Of a stretch of 64,000 nt of DNA, positions 45,745 to 53,587 are shown piece by piece (within the stretch, counting starts at the first letter, position 1; each line of letters opens with the position of its first letter). The stretch is from Allochromatium palmeri (GTDB lineage: Bacteria > Pseudomonadota > Gammaproteobacteria > Chromatiales > Chromatiaceae). The stretch covers positions 48,268 through 112,267 of the forward strand of contig NZ_WNKT01000010.1 of NCBI RefSeq assembly GCF_009720725.1. The letters run 5' to 3'. Both the position numbers and the translations under genes were made by a program. Under the pieces are notes generated by a model. That model did not search any database and was not told the origin of the DNA. It saw only the letters and a list, made by a program, of their open reading frames with translations.

Positions 45745-46713
45745 ATGCCCCAAACTCACTTCCAAGAGATCGCCGAGGGTATCTACTGTATCGAGACCGG
45801 ACTCTATCGCCACGGTTTGGCCGCTGCCTATCTGGTGCGCTCGGGCGAGCGTCTGGCCTTCGTCGATACCGGACCGGCCAATGCCGCCCCGGCGCTGCTG
45901 GCGACCGTCGCCGCGCTCGGCCTGACACCCGAGCACGTCGACTATGTGATGCCGACCCATGTGCATCTGGACCATGCCGGCGCCTCGGGTCATCTGATGG
46001 CGGCCTGCCCCAACGCGCGTCTGGTGGTCCATCCCAAGGGCGCACCGCACCTGATCGACCCGAGCAAGCTGATCGCCGGCTCCAGCGTCGTCTATGGCGA
46101 GGAGAATTTTCTGCGCGACTTCGGCGCGCCCCAGCCGATCCCGGCCGAGCGCGTCATCTTCGTTGAAGATGGGCAGACCTTCGATCTGAACGGACGCACC
46201 CTGACCTTCATCGACACACCTGGGCATGCCAATCATCACGGCTGCATCCTCGACAGCCAGACTCAGGGCTTCTTCACCGGCGACACCTTCGGCATCGCCT
46301 ATCGCGAGTTCGACACACCGAACGGTCCCTGGCTGTTTGCGCCGACCACGCCGGTCGCCTTCGATCCAGAGGCCTGGCTCACAAGTGTCGACACGCTGAT
46401 GGCGCATGAGCCGCGCGCCATGTATCTGACGCACTATGGCCGTGTCGACCGCCCGGCTGAGCACGTCGAGGCTCTGCGCCAGAGCATCCGCGATCTGGCT
46501 GAGCTGGCGCTGCGAGAGGAAGGACAGCCCGAGGACGGGCGACAGGGACGGATCAAGGAGTCGGTCACGGCGCATCTGACCCAGCGCGCGCGCGAGCATG
46601 GTGTGGATCTGCACGATGCGCACATCCAGGAGCTACTGACGGTCGATACCGAACTCAACGCCCAGGGGCTGGAGGTGTGGCTCCAGCGGCGGGCGAAGCG
46701 AAGCCAAGGCTGA
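45745..46713 (+). CDS. Metallo-beta-lactamase-fold hydrolase
   Basis: 322 residues with the metal motif THVHLDHAG, later DTPGHANHH, TGDTFG and a C-terminal His in LTHYGR, all in MBL order. A helical tail of about 80 residues follows. Such proteins often hydrolyse thioesters or lactones; the substrate here cannot be told. It is transcribed alone and is followed by a strong hairpin at 46742-46770. Confidence 0.88.
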   Translation: MPQTHFQEIAEGIYCIETGLYRHGLAAAYLVRSGERLAFVDTGPANAAPALLATVAALGLTPEHVDYVMPTHVHLDHAGASGHLMAACPNARLVVHPKGAPHLIDPSKLIAGSSVVYGEENFLRDFGAPQPIPAERVIFVEDGQTFDLNGRTLTFIDTPGHANHHGCILDSQTQGFFTGDTFGIAYREFDTPNGPWLFAPTTPVAFDPEAWLTSVDTLMAHEPRAMYLTHYGRVDRPAEHVEALRQSIRDLAELALREEGQPEDGRQGRIKESVTAHLTQRAREHGVDLHDAHIQELLTVDTELNAQGLEVWLQRRAKRSQG

Positions 46714-46741
46714 TTCAGCTTTCAACCGCGCGCATGAAAAA

Positions 46742-46770
46742 CGAATCCCAACATCAGATGTTGGGATTCG
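46742..46770. terminator. Perfect 13-bp hairpin after the MBL hydrolase
   Basis: CGAATCCCAACAT (46742-46754), loop CAG, ATGTTGGGATTCG (46758-46770). It lies between two convergent genes. No clear T-run follows on the plus strand, while A-rich sequence precedes it (AAAAACG), which gives a T-run for the minus strand, so it suits the zinc-finger side best. Confidence 0.75.
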
Positions 46771-46784
46771 GCGTTCCTGCATAG

Positions 46785-46800
46785 CGTCTAGTACTAGACG
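46785..46800. repeat. 16-bp perfect palindrome over the stop of the zinc-finger gene
   Basis: CGTCTAGTACTAGACG is self-complementary throughout and covers the minus-strand stop codon at 46794-46796. It stands 14 bases from the terminator-like hairpin. It may be a protein site or a chance stop context. Confidence 0.7.
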
Positions 46801-46988
46801 AGCCGATACCTAGCCCCACAATAGGGACAGACCGCCTCGTGATGCGGATCATTCTCAATCGACAAATAGACCCGAGGATGCATGTTCCAGACCGGTGCGT
46901 CCGGCTGCGGACAGCAAAGCGGTAGATCCTGACGACTGACTTCGATCGGCGGCGACTCCTGGAGCGTCGCTGTGGCTGTGTTCGACAT
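46794..46988 (-). CDS. Zinc-finger CHCC domain protein
   Basis: 64 residues, with LCCP, WNMHPRVYL and CPYCGARYRL, the pattern of the zf-CHCC domain seen in the NDUFS6 subunit and in small bacterial proteins. It follows ilvE by 33 bases, a frequent gammaproteobacterial arrangement. Its role is unknown. The stop lies in a 16-base palindrome. Confidence 0.88.
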   Translation of the reverse strand: MSNTATATLQESPPIEVSRQDLPLCCPQPDAPVWNMHPRVYLSIENDPHHEAVCPYCGARYRLV

Positions 46989-47021
46989 AGCTGTGGTCTC
47001 CTAACGGCGAAGATGGCTAGG

Positions 47022-47945
47022 TTACACCAGCGCGAGCCATTCCGGATGCGACTCGCGCCGCCCGTGGACCTGATCGAAATAAAGCGTCTGCAAGCGCTCG
47101 GTGATGGGTCCGCGCGTACCCGAACCGATGGCGCGCCCATCGATCTCGCGGATCGGCGTCACCTCGGCGGCGGTGCCGGTGAAGAACGCTTCATCGGCGA
47201 TATAGACCTCGTCGCGCGTGATGCGCTTCTCGACCACCCTCAGCCCGAGTTCCTCGCACAGCGTCATCACGGTGCGTCGCGTGATGCCGTCGAGCGCCGA
47301 GGTCAGGTCCGGCGTATAGAGCACGCCATCGCGCACGATGAAGATGTTCTCGCCGCTGCCTTCCATCACGAAGCCCGAAGCATCGAGCAGCAGCGCCTCG
47401 TCATAGCCATCGCGCAGCGCCTCTTGCAGCGCCATCATCGAGTTCATGTAATTGCCGTTGGCCTTGGCGCGGCACATGGTGGTGTTGACATGATGGCGGG
47501 TGAAGGACGAGACCTTGATGCGGATGCCGTTGCGCATGTTGTCCTCGCCCAGATAGGCGCCCCAGGACCAGGCGGCGACCATGCAGTGCACCTTGAGGTT
47601 GTCGGCGCGCAGACCCATGCCTTCCGAACCATAGAAGCACATGGGGCGAATATAGGCCGACTCCAGCCCGTTCTCGCGCACCACGGCGCGTTGAGCGGCG
47701 TTCAGCGTCTCGCGATCGCAGGGCATGGGCATCCCCAGGATGTGCGCCGAGCTGAACAGGCGGTTGGTGTGCTCCTCCAGCCGGAAGATGGCCGTGCCCT
47801 TGGCCGTCGGATAGGCCCGGACGCCCTCGAAGACCCCCATGCCGTAGTGCAGGGTGTGGGTCAGTACGTGGGTCTTGGCCTCGCGCCAAGGCACCATTTC
47901 GCCGTCCAGCCAGATCAGGCCATCACGGTCTGCCATCGTCGCCAT
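47022..47945 (-). CDS. ilvE: Branched-chain amino acid aminotransferase
   Basis: 307-residue fold-type IV PLP enzyme of leucine, isoleucine and valine synthesis. It shows the start DGLIWLDGEMVPWREAK, YGMGVFEGVRAY, the PLP lysine in CRAKANGNYMNS, and the ending motif GTAAEVTPIREIDGR. Length is that of IlvE. It lies 108 bases after glnE, and a zinc-finger gene follows, a common order in gammaproteobacteria. Confidence 0.94.
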   Translation of the reverse strand: MATMADRDGLIWLDGEMVPWREAKTHVLTHTLHYGMGVFEGVRAYPTAKGTAIFRLEEHTNRLFSSAHILGMPMPCDRETLNAAQRAVVRENGLESAYIRPMCFYGSEGMGLRADNLKVHCMVAAWSWGAYLGEDNMRNGIRIKVSSFTRHHVNTTMCRAKANGNYMNSMMALQEALRDGYDEALLLDASGFVMEGSGENIFIVRDGVLYTPDLTSALDGITRRTVMTLCEELGLRVVEKRITRDEVYIADEAFFTGTAAEVTPIREIDGRAIGSGTRGPITERLQTLYFDQVHGRRESHPEWLALV

Positions 47946-48053
47946 GTGTCATCACTCCGCTAGTCCCAGGGCGTATCGCGCCCCGAGTTCGATCTTGATA
48001 AAAACGGTTAGGGACTGACCGAAGCGCTCGCCTCCGGGCCAGCGCCGTAAGCG

Positions 48054-50906
48054 TCAGTCGTCCATCAATTCATGCCACAACGCCCGCACACGCTCGCGTT
48101 CGGGCTGTAGTTCGTCGTCGGGCACGGTCTTGGGCTGCTCGCGCAAGGCACTGCGATGATAGGCCGCGCGCAGCGACTTGTAAGCCTCGGTGAGATCCTG
48201 GGCGCAATGCCCCGGGAGCAGATCGAGCCGCGCCAGGGTGTCGAGCAACCGCACGTTGTCGGTCCAGTCGACCAGTGCCGGGTGGCTGGCCGCCCAGCGC
48301 AGGACAGCGTATTGAACCATAAACTCGATATCGGCAATACCGCCCGCGCCCTGCTTGAGATCGAAACGCCCGTCGCCGCTTTTGTCGAGGTTCTCGCGCA
48401 TCTTGGCGCGCATCTCGCGCACGTCGCGTCTGAGCTGATCGGGATCGCGCTCGCGACAGAGGATGGCGCGACGGATGTCTTTAAAACGCGCGGCCAGACC
48501 CGGATCACCGGCGACCGGACGCGCGCGTACCAGTGCCTGATGCTCCCAGGTCCAGGCATCGTTTTCCTGGTAGTGGGTGAAGGAGGTCAGTGAGCGCACC
48601 AGCATGCCTTTGCTGCCATCCGGGCGCAGTCGCATGTCGACCTCGTAGAGCTGACCCGAGGGCGTGCGCGTGGTCATCATGTGAATAATGCGCTGACCGA
48701 GCCGCGCATAAAACTGCTCATTGCTGATCTCTTTAGCCCCATCGGTCATGGCGCTGACCGAGTCGCTGCCATGCAGGAACACCAGATCCAGATCCGAGTC
48801 ATAGCCCAACTCGATGCCGCCGAGCTTGCCATAGCCGAGCACCAGGAAGCCCGTGTCCTCGCCCGTGATGTCAGTCGGTCGACCATGCCGGGCGGCCAGA
48901 TGGGCCTGGGACAGATCGAGCACGCGCGTGACCGCGACCTCGGCGATCTCGGTCAGATAATCGCTGACCACCATCAGTGAAATGGTCGCGGTCAAATCCG
49001 CTGCCGCCACACGCAACTGGTTGCCCTGGGCGAACTGATGCAGTCGCTCCATCTGCTGCTCCAGATCCTCGGCGTCGACATGGGCCAGCAGCGCATCCAG
49101 CTCGCTCTCCAGACTCTCGCGGCGCAAGGGCGCATAGAGCCGACGCGGGTCGAGCAGTTCGTCGAGCAGCAGCGGATGACGCCCGATCTGATCGGCAAAC
49201 CAGGGGCTGAGGCTGGAGAGCTGGATCAGGTGCGTGAGGATCAGCGGATGTTCGGCGAGCATCGCCAGATAAGCACTGCGGCGTGCGACGGCTTCCAGCA
49301 CGCGCAGCACCCGCTCCAGCGCCAGATCGGGGTGCGTGCACCCGGCCGCGACGCACAGCACATGCGGCATGATCAGGCTCAGACGCTCGTGTCCGCGCGC
49401 GCTCAGCCCCTTGCGCACACAGGCTTCGCGAAACTGCTGGACACGGGCGCGGACGCTCTCCGGATCGGCAAAGCCCGCGCGTTCGAGCAGTTCCAGTTCA
49501 TGATCGGCGTCGCGGTCGCCCTGCCAGACGGCGCTCAGGGGCGCGTCCTCGACTTCAGTCTCAGTGGCCGGCAGCGCGAAGACCGCGTCGAAATGCTCCT
49601 GGACTAGACGCCGATGCGCGTCCAGATCAATAGCGAAGGCGGCCCAATCCATATAGCCCATCGCGCGAGCCAGTCGGAGCTGTCCCGGGCCGTCGTCCGG
49701 CAGCCGGTGGGTCTGCTGATCGCGATAGGCCTGAAGCCGGTTTTCAACCAAGCGTAAAAAGACATAGGCCGCATCGAGCTGAGCGACGGCCTCGGCGGGC
49801 ATCAGCTCGCGTTGGGCCAGCCGCGCCAGCACGGTACGGATCGGACGCACCTGAAGCTCGGGATCGCGCCCGCCGCGCACCAGTTGGAACGCCTGACCGA
49901 TGAACTCGATCTCGCGGATGCCACCGGGGCCGAGCTTGATATTGGCGTCCATGCCGCGCCGGTAGAGTTCCTTGGCGATCAGGCGCTTGAGTTCGCGCAG
50001 TGACTCAAAGGCGCCGAAGTCCAGGTAGCGCCGGTAGACGAAGGGACGCAGCATCGCCATCAGTTGTTCGATGTCGTCGGGATCGCCGGCGACTGGACGC
50101 GCCTTGATCATGGCGTAGCGTTCCCATTCGCGCGCCTGGGACTGGTAGTAGTCCTCCATCGCCTGAAAACTCATGGCCAGCGGGCCGACCTCGCCGAACG
50201 GACGCAGGCGGGTGTCGACGCGGAACACGAAGCCATCGACGGTTTTGTTAGCCAGTGCCTGCACCAGACGCTGGCCGAGGCGCACGAAGAACTGCTCGTG
50301 ACTGAGCGAACGCCGACCGCCCTCGATCATCCCGGGCTGAGCGAACGCCAGGATCAGATCGATATCGGAGCTGAGATTGAGCTCACGCGCCCCGAGCTTG
50401 CCCATGGCCAGCACCAGCAGGCGCAGCGGACGTCCGGACGGGTCGCACGGCGTGCCCAGCTCGGCACAGATCCAGGGATAGAGCTGATCGAGCGCACCCC
50501 GGATACAGACATCGGCCAGCTCCGACAGATCCTCCAACGTCTCTTCCAAAGGGGCTAGATTGGCGATGTCGCGCCAGATGATCCGCATCATCTCGCGGCG
50601 GCGGAACAGACGCAGGGCTTTCTGGAGCGCGGGTTCATCCTCGGCACCCGCGAGCCGGGCATCGAGCCGACTGGACAGGTCACCAGCCCCATAGGTCTGA
50701 TCGAGATCGCCGCTTGCAATCAGCTCGGCGAACTCGGACGGATGGCGCGCGGCCGAGATGGCCAAGTACTCGCTTGCCTCCCACACCCGCTGCCGCGCCC
50801 GCTCGAATTCAGGGTCGTTCGGCGGGGTCAGACCCTGTTCGCTGGCCCAGGCGAGCCAGTCTTGCCAGTGGGATTCGGTCAGGGTGTCGGCAGATACGTC
50901 GGACAT
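48054..50906 (-). CDS. glnE: Bifunctional glutamine synthetase adenylyltransferase/deadenylase
   Basis: 950 residues from the ATG at 50906, the usual size; the longer frame begins inside upstream DNA. Two nucleotidyltransferase domains are visible: the N-terminal one with AMGKLGARELNLSSDIDL and the C-terminal one with GYGKLGGIELGYDSDLDL, corresponding to deadenylylating and adenylylating activity. GlnE tunes glutamine synthetase with nitrogen status, through PII. The neighbouring ilvE is a frequent companion. Start site weak: no strong ribosome-binding site precedes the ATG. Confidence 0.95.
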   Translation of the reverse strand: MSDVSADTLTESHWQDWLAWASEQGLTPPNDPEFERARQRVWEASEYLAISAARHPSEFAELIASGDLDQTYGAGDLSSRLDARLAGAEDEPALQKALRLFRRREMMRIIWRDIANLAPLEETLEDLSELADVCIRGALDQLYPWICAELGTPCDPSGRPLRLLVLAMGKLGARELNLSSDIDLILAFAQPGMIEGGRRSLSHEQFFVRLGQRLVQALANKTVDGFVFRVDTRLRPFGEVGPLAMSFQAMEDYYQSQAREWERYAMIKARPVAGDPDDIEQLMAMLRPFVYRRYLDFGAFESLRELKRLIAKELYRRGMDANIKLGPGGIREIEFIGQAFQLVRGGRDPELQVRPIRTVLARLAQRELMPAEAVAQLDAAYVFLRLVENRLQAYRDQQTHRLPDDGPGQLRLARAMGYMDWAAFAIDLDAHRRLVQEHFDAVFALPATETEVEDAPLSAVWQGDRDADHELELLERAGFADPESVRARVQQFREACVRKGLSARGHERLSLIMPHVLCVAAGCTHPDLALERVLRVLEAVARRSAYLAMLAEHPLILTHLIQLSSLSPWFADQIGRHPLLLDELLDPRRLYAPLRRESLESELDALLAHVDAEDLEQQMERLHQFAQGNQLRVAAADLTATISLMVVSDYLTEIAEVAVTRVLDLSQAHLAARHGRPTDITGEDTGFLVLGYGKLGGIELGYDSDLDLVFLHGSDSVSAMTDGAKEISNEQFYARLGQRIIHMMTTRTPSGQLYEVDMRLRPDGSKGMLVRSLTSFTHYQENDAWTWEHQALVRARPVAGDPGLAARFKDIRRAILCRERDPDQLRRDVREMRAKMRENLDKSGDGRFDLKQGAGGIADIEFMVQYAVLRWAASHPALVDWTDNVRLLDTLARLDLLPGHCAQDLTEAYKSLRAAYHRSALREQPKTVPDDELQPERERVRALWHELMDD

Positions 50907-51007
50907 GGCTGGCTTCACAGGGCAGGCGGTTGGCATGGATGTGGTCGCTGTGGAGGCGCATCGCGATGCTCTGCCCATCCTTGCGACCTGAATCGACAGT
51001 TGGCCGG

Positions 51008-51940
51008 TCAGTGATCCCGGTGCTGTTTGGCCAACCAGGCTTCGATGGTGGCAGGGTCGAGGCGCTTGAGCACATCTTCCGCTTCAAGCCCCTTCAGGCG
51101 CTCCTCGGCATCGAAGTGCTTAAGCACCTCATCGGGATCGAAGCGCTTAAGCACCTCATCGGCATCGAAGCGCTTGAGGATGGCGTCTGGATCGCGTTTC
51201 ATCACCCGGTCGATGGCGATCTCCTCGGCCTCGCGCAGAAACTCTTCCATGGTGTAGGCCATATTGGATACCTCTCGTTGGTAGATCAGATGCAGGTATT
51301 CGAGCAGCGCCCAGTGTCCGCCCGGGGTCGGGTTTGGATAGCGGGCGCGGTAGTGGATCAACCCTTGACGCAGTCGATCACGTTCGCTGGCGAAGAGTTC
51401 CCAAGCGACGTTGCGCGGGTGGGGAGCGATTTCGTTGAGCACGATCAGGCGCACCACCTGTCCGCCCCAGGGTTGATCATAGACCCCGTCCCAGGCGGTC
51501 GGTTGCAGGGGATGGGTGGCGTTGAGGCGACGCGGACAGCGGGTGGCGACGGCGTAGAGGCCGAAGGCGCTAGACGGGTGGCGTTTGCCTTCGGAGTTCA
51601 GGTGGAGCTTGCGGTAGTTGACGTAGTGTCCGATCAGTTCGTCGAGCGCCCAGGCGTTGAGGGCTTCGTGATGGGATTTGTAGGTCAGCAGGTTGTGCGC
51701 GCGCAGATTATCCAAGCCGTCGGGCAGGTCGGGCGGGAACCGGCGTTCGGCACCTTCCCCGACGGCTTCGATGATGGCCACATCCAGCAGTTGGCTGCGC
51801 ACGGCCAGTTCCTGTTCGAGTTCGACACGCCAGGGGGCACCCTCGAACAGCTCGGTCAGGGCGATGCCGAACAGGCGGTGCCATTGGCGCCGGGTGTCTT
51901 CGCCGGGGACGGAGGATGATGGTGTGGTGTCGGTGCTCAT
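51008..51940 (-). CDS. Putative PD-(D/E)XK-type protein with C-terminal nonapeptide repeats
   Basis: 310 residues. The middle has VELEQELAVRSQLLDVAIIE followed by NLLTYKSHHEALNAWALDE and YVNYRKL, a pattern like PD-(D/E)XK nuclease-fold proteins related to Rpn-type families (inference). The C-terminal 60 residues are a tandem array of a nine-residue unit, D-x-D/E-x-[IV]-L-K-[RH]-F, in six or so copies with decay at the end, finishing in TIEAWLAK. Transposon-associated nuclease-like genes of this kind are common in Chromatiaceae. The gene is isolated; no partner is evident. Confidence 0.6.
   Translation of the reverse strand: MSTDTTPSSSVPGEDTRRQWHRLFGIALTELFEGAPWRVELEQELAVRSQLLDVAIIEAVGEGAERRFPPDLPDGLDNLRAHNLLTYKSHHEALNAWALDELIGHYVNYRKLHLNSEGKRHPSSAFGLYAVATRCPRRLNATHPLQPTAWDGVYDQPWGGQVVRLIVLNEIAPHPRNVAWELFASERDRLRQGLIHYRARYPNPTPGGHWALLEYLHLIYQREVSNMAYTMEEFLREAEEIAIDRVMKRDPDAILKRFDADEVLKRFDPDEVLKHFDAEERLKGLEAEDVLKRLDPATIEAWLAKQHRDH
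51113..51193 (-). repeat. 27-bp tandem repeat encoding the nonapeptide units
   Basis: Three near-identical 27-base units are plain at 51113-51139, 51140-51166 and 51167-51193, and more decayed copies continue towards 51056. The unit length is nine codons and the array is in frame, so copy number can change without breaking the protein. Confidence 0.85.
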
Positions 51941-52028
51941 AGGGGCAGTCTAGCTGATCGGACTCAGCGGCGGGAGTGGCGTCAGCACCTTGACTGCAAA
52001 GACGCCATCCCGAATCAGGGCATGAGCG

Positions 52029-52943
52029 TTACAGGGGTTCGATTCGATAGTCGGCGCCGATGCGCGCCTCACCCTGGGGCTGGATGGTGATGATCTCGGA
52101 GGCGGCGTTGACGGTCTCGACACAGACGAAGCGTTGGTAATCGGCATCATCGAGATCCGGCAGCGCCTGCGCACCGGCGATCCAGGGATTCCAGACCACG
52201 CAGGTGCGACTGTGCGTGCTGTCGATCCGAATCCGGCGTTCGAGCGCTGTATCCTCGATCACGAGCTGGGGCGGCACGGATTCGTAGATGCGATTCACCT
52301 CGGCATCGAGACCCAGCGCACCGGACTGGACACCGACCGCGTCCGGCGGTGCGTCCGCCGCCTTGTCGAGATAACGGCAGCCATTGAGTCCAAGGATGCT
52401 GACCTGAGCCGGGTCGCCAATCTGGAAATAGGCGTGCAGGCCCTGTGTGATCGCGAAGGGTTCATCACCCGCGTTGCGCGTGGTCAGCACCACCGACAGA
52501 GTCGCCCCCACAGTGACCTCGACCCAGAGATTGAAGTAATGCGGCCAGAGCGCGCGCGTCGTTTCATCGTCCGCCAGCCCGAACCGCACCCAGATTGCGC
52601 CATCGGGCCGCGTCTCACACGCCAGCACCGACCAGGTTCGCAAGCGTGCAAAACCGTGGATGACACGCGCCGGGTCGTCGGGATCACGCCCGAACCAGGG
52701 CCAGCAGATCGGCACGCCGCCCTTGATCTCCTGGTCCGGGGCAAAATAGGCGCGCTCGCCGACGAACAGCAGCTCATCGCGCGCCCCAGCCGGGCGGTAG
52801 GACAACACCTGAGCACCATGCGTGGTCAGGGTCGCCCGCGCCAGTCCGTTGTCGATCTCGATCAGCGTCAAACCGCCCGGCCCTTCGACGAAATGCAGGA
52901 CGTCAGGGAGCGCAAAGGCGGCATTCAGGGCATCGAGATCCAT
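52029..52943 (-). CDS. D-hexose-6-phosphate mutarotase (YeaD-like)
   Basis: 304 residues of the aldose 1-epimerase-like fold, close to YeaD. Marks are GARDELLFVG, KGGVPICWPWFGR, HGFARLRTWSV, the beta-rich centre and the C-terminal WNPWIAGAQ and CVETVNAA segments. It should interconvert anomers of hexose phosphates. It is ten bases after hicB; ppdK lies upstream of the hicA gene in the same direction, so hicAB looks inserted into a metabolic transcript. Confidence 0.87.
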   Translation of the reverse strand: MDLDALNAAFALPDVLHFVEGPGGLTLIEIDNGLARATLTTHGAQVLSYRPAGARDELLFVGERAYFAPDQEIKGGVPICWPWFGRDPDDPARVIHGFARLRTWSVLACETRPDGAIWVRFGLADDETTRALWPHYFNLWVEVTVGATLSVVLTTRNAGDEPFAITQGLHAYFQIGDPAQVSILGLNGCRYLDKAADAPPDAVGVQSGALGLDAEVNRIYESVPPQLVIEDTALERRIRIDSTHSRTCVVWNPWIAGAQALPDLDDADYQRFVCVETVNAASEIITIQPQGEARIGADYRIEPL

Positions 52944-52953
52944 GCGTTTTACC

Positions 52954-53370
52954 TCACTGGTTCCGGCACGGCCCTTCGCGCCCTATCGCTTCGCTGGCGA
53001 CCTGCGTCAGAAAGGCCGAACGACTCAGATGACGCGCTTTGGCGTGCGCATCGATGCGCTGGAGCAACCGTCGCGGCACCCGGATATTGATCTTCTCGGT
53101 CGGACCGAAATAACGCTCGATCGGTGCATCGATCACTACCCACACCGCCCCCGCAAAGTCCGGATTGGCCTGATGCTCGGCAAGCGGACGCGGACAGGGC
53201 ACGGCGTCTCCGTCATCCATCAGCAGCTCGACATGGGCATCGATGGCCTCGTAGGCGTTTTCGATCGCCTGATCCAGACTCTCACCCGCCGAGAAACACC
53301 CCGGAAGATCGGGCACTGTGACCCCATAGGCCACGCCATCATCAGTATGCAGGGCCAATGCCAATCGCAT
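52954..53370 (-). CDS. hicB: HicB-family antitoxin
   Basis: 138 residues. The N-terminal HicB fold is visible in YGVTVPDLPGCFSAGESLDQA. The C-terminal half holds a ribbon-helix-helix-like segment (INIRVPRRLLQRIDAHAK) suited to DNA binding at its own promoter. It follows hicA by three bases. It neutralises HicA by covering its RNA-binding face. HicAB copies may be mobile; codon use does not stand out from the neighbours by eye. Confidence 0.88.
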   Translation of the reverse strand: MRLALALHTDDGVAYGVTVPDLPGCFSAGESLDQAIENAYEAIDAHVELLMDDGDAVPCPRPLAEHQANPDFAGAVWVVIDAPIERYFGPTEKINIRVPRRLLQRIDAHAKARHLSRSAFLTQVASEAIGREGPCRNQ

Positions 53371-53373
53371 GAC

Positions 53374-53562
53374 TCACTTCCAGGGCCAGCCGGCCTGACG
53401 GTAGATGCTGCGCAAGGTCGGCAGCGGAATATCGGCTTTCGGATGCGGAACCGTGACCAAGCCCGGCTGCCCGGGCCGACGGAACTGATGATGCGAGCCT
53501 TTCATACGCACCAGCACCCAGCCGTCGGACTCCAGGCGCTTGATCACATCGCCGCTTTTCAT
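53374..53562 (-). CDS. hicA: HicA-family mRNA interferase toxin
   Basis: 62 residues with the double-stranded RNA-binding fold: MKSGDVIKRLESDGW, catalytic His in KGSHHQF, and VTVPHPKADIPLPTLRSI. It would cut mRNA when free of HicB. It lies 25 bases after ppdK and three before hicB. The size is typical. Confidence 0.9.
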   Translation of the reverse strand: MKSGDVIKRLESDGWVLVRMKGSHHQFRRPGQPGLVTVPHPKADIPLPTLRSIYRQAGWPWK

Positions 53563-53587
53563 AGTGCAAGACCGGCAGGTCTCGCCA

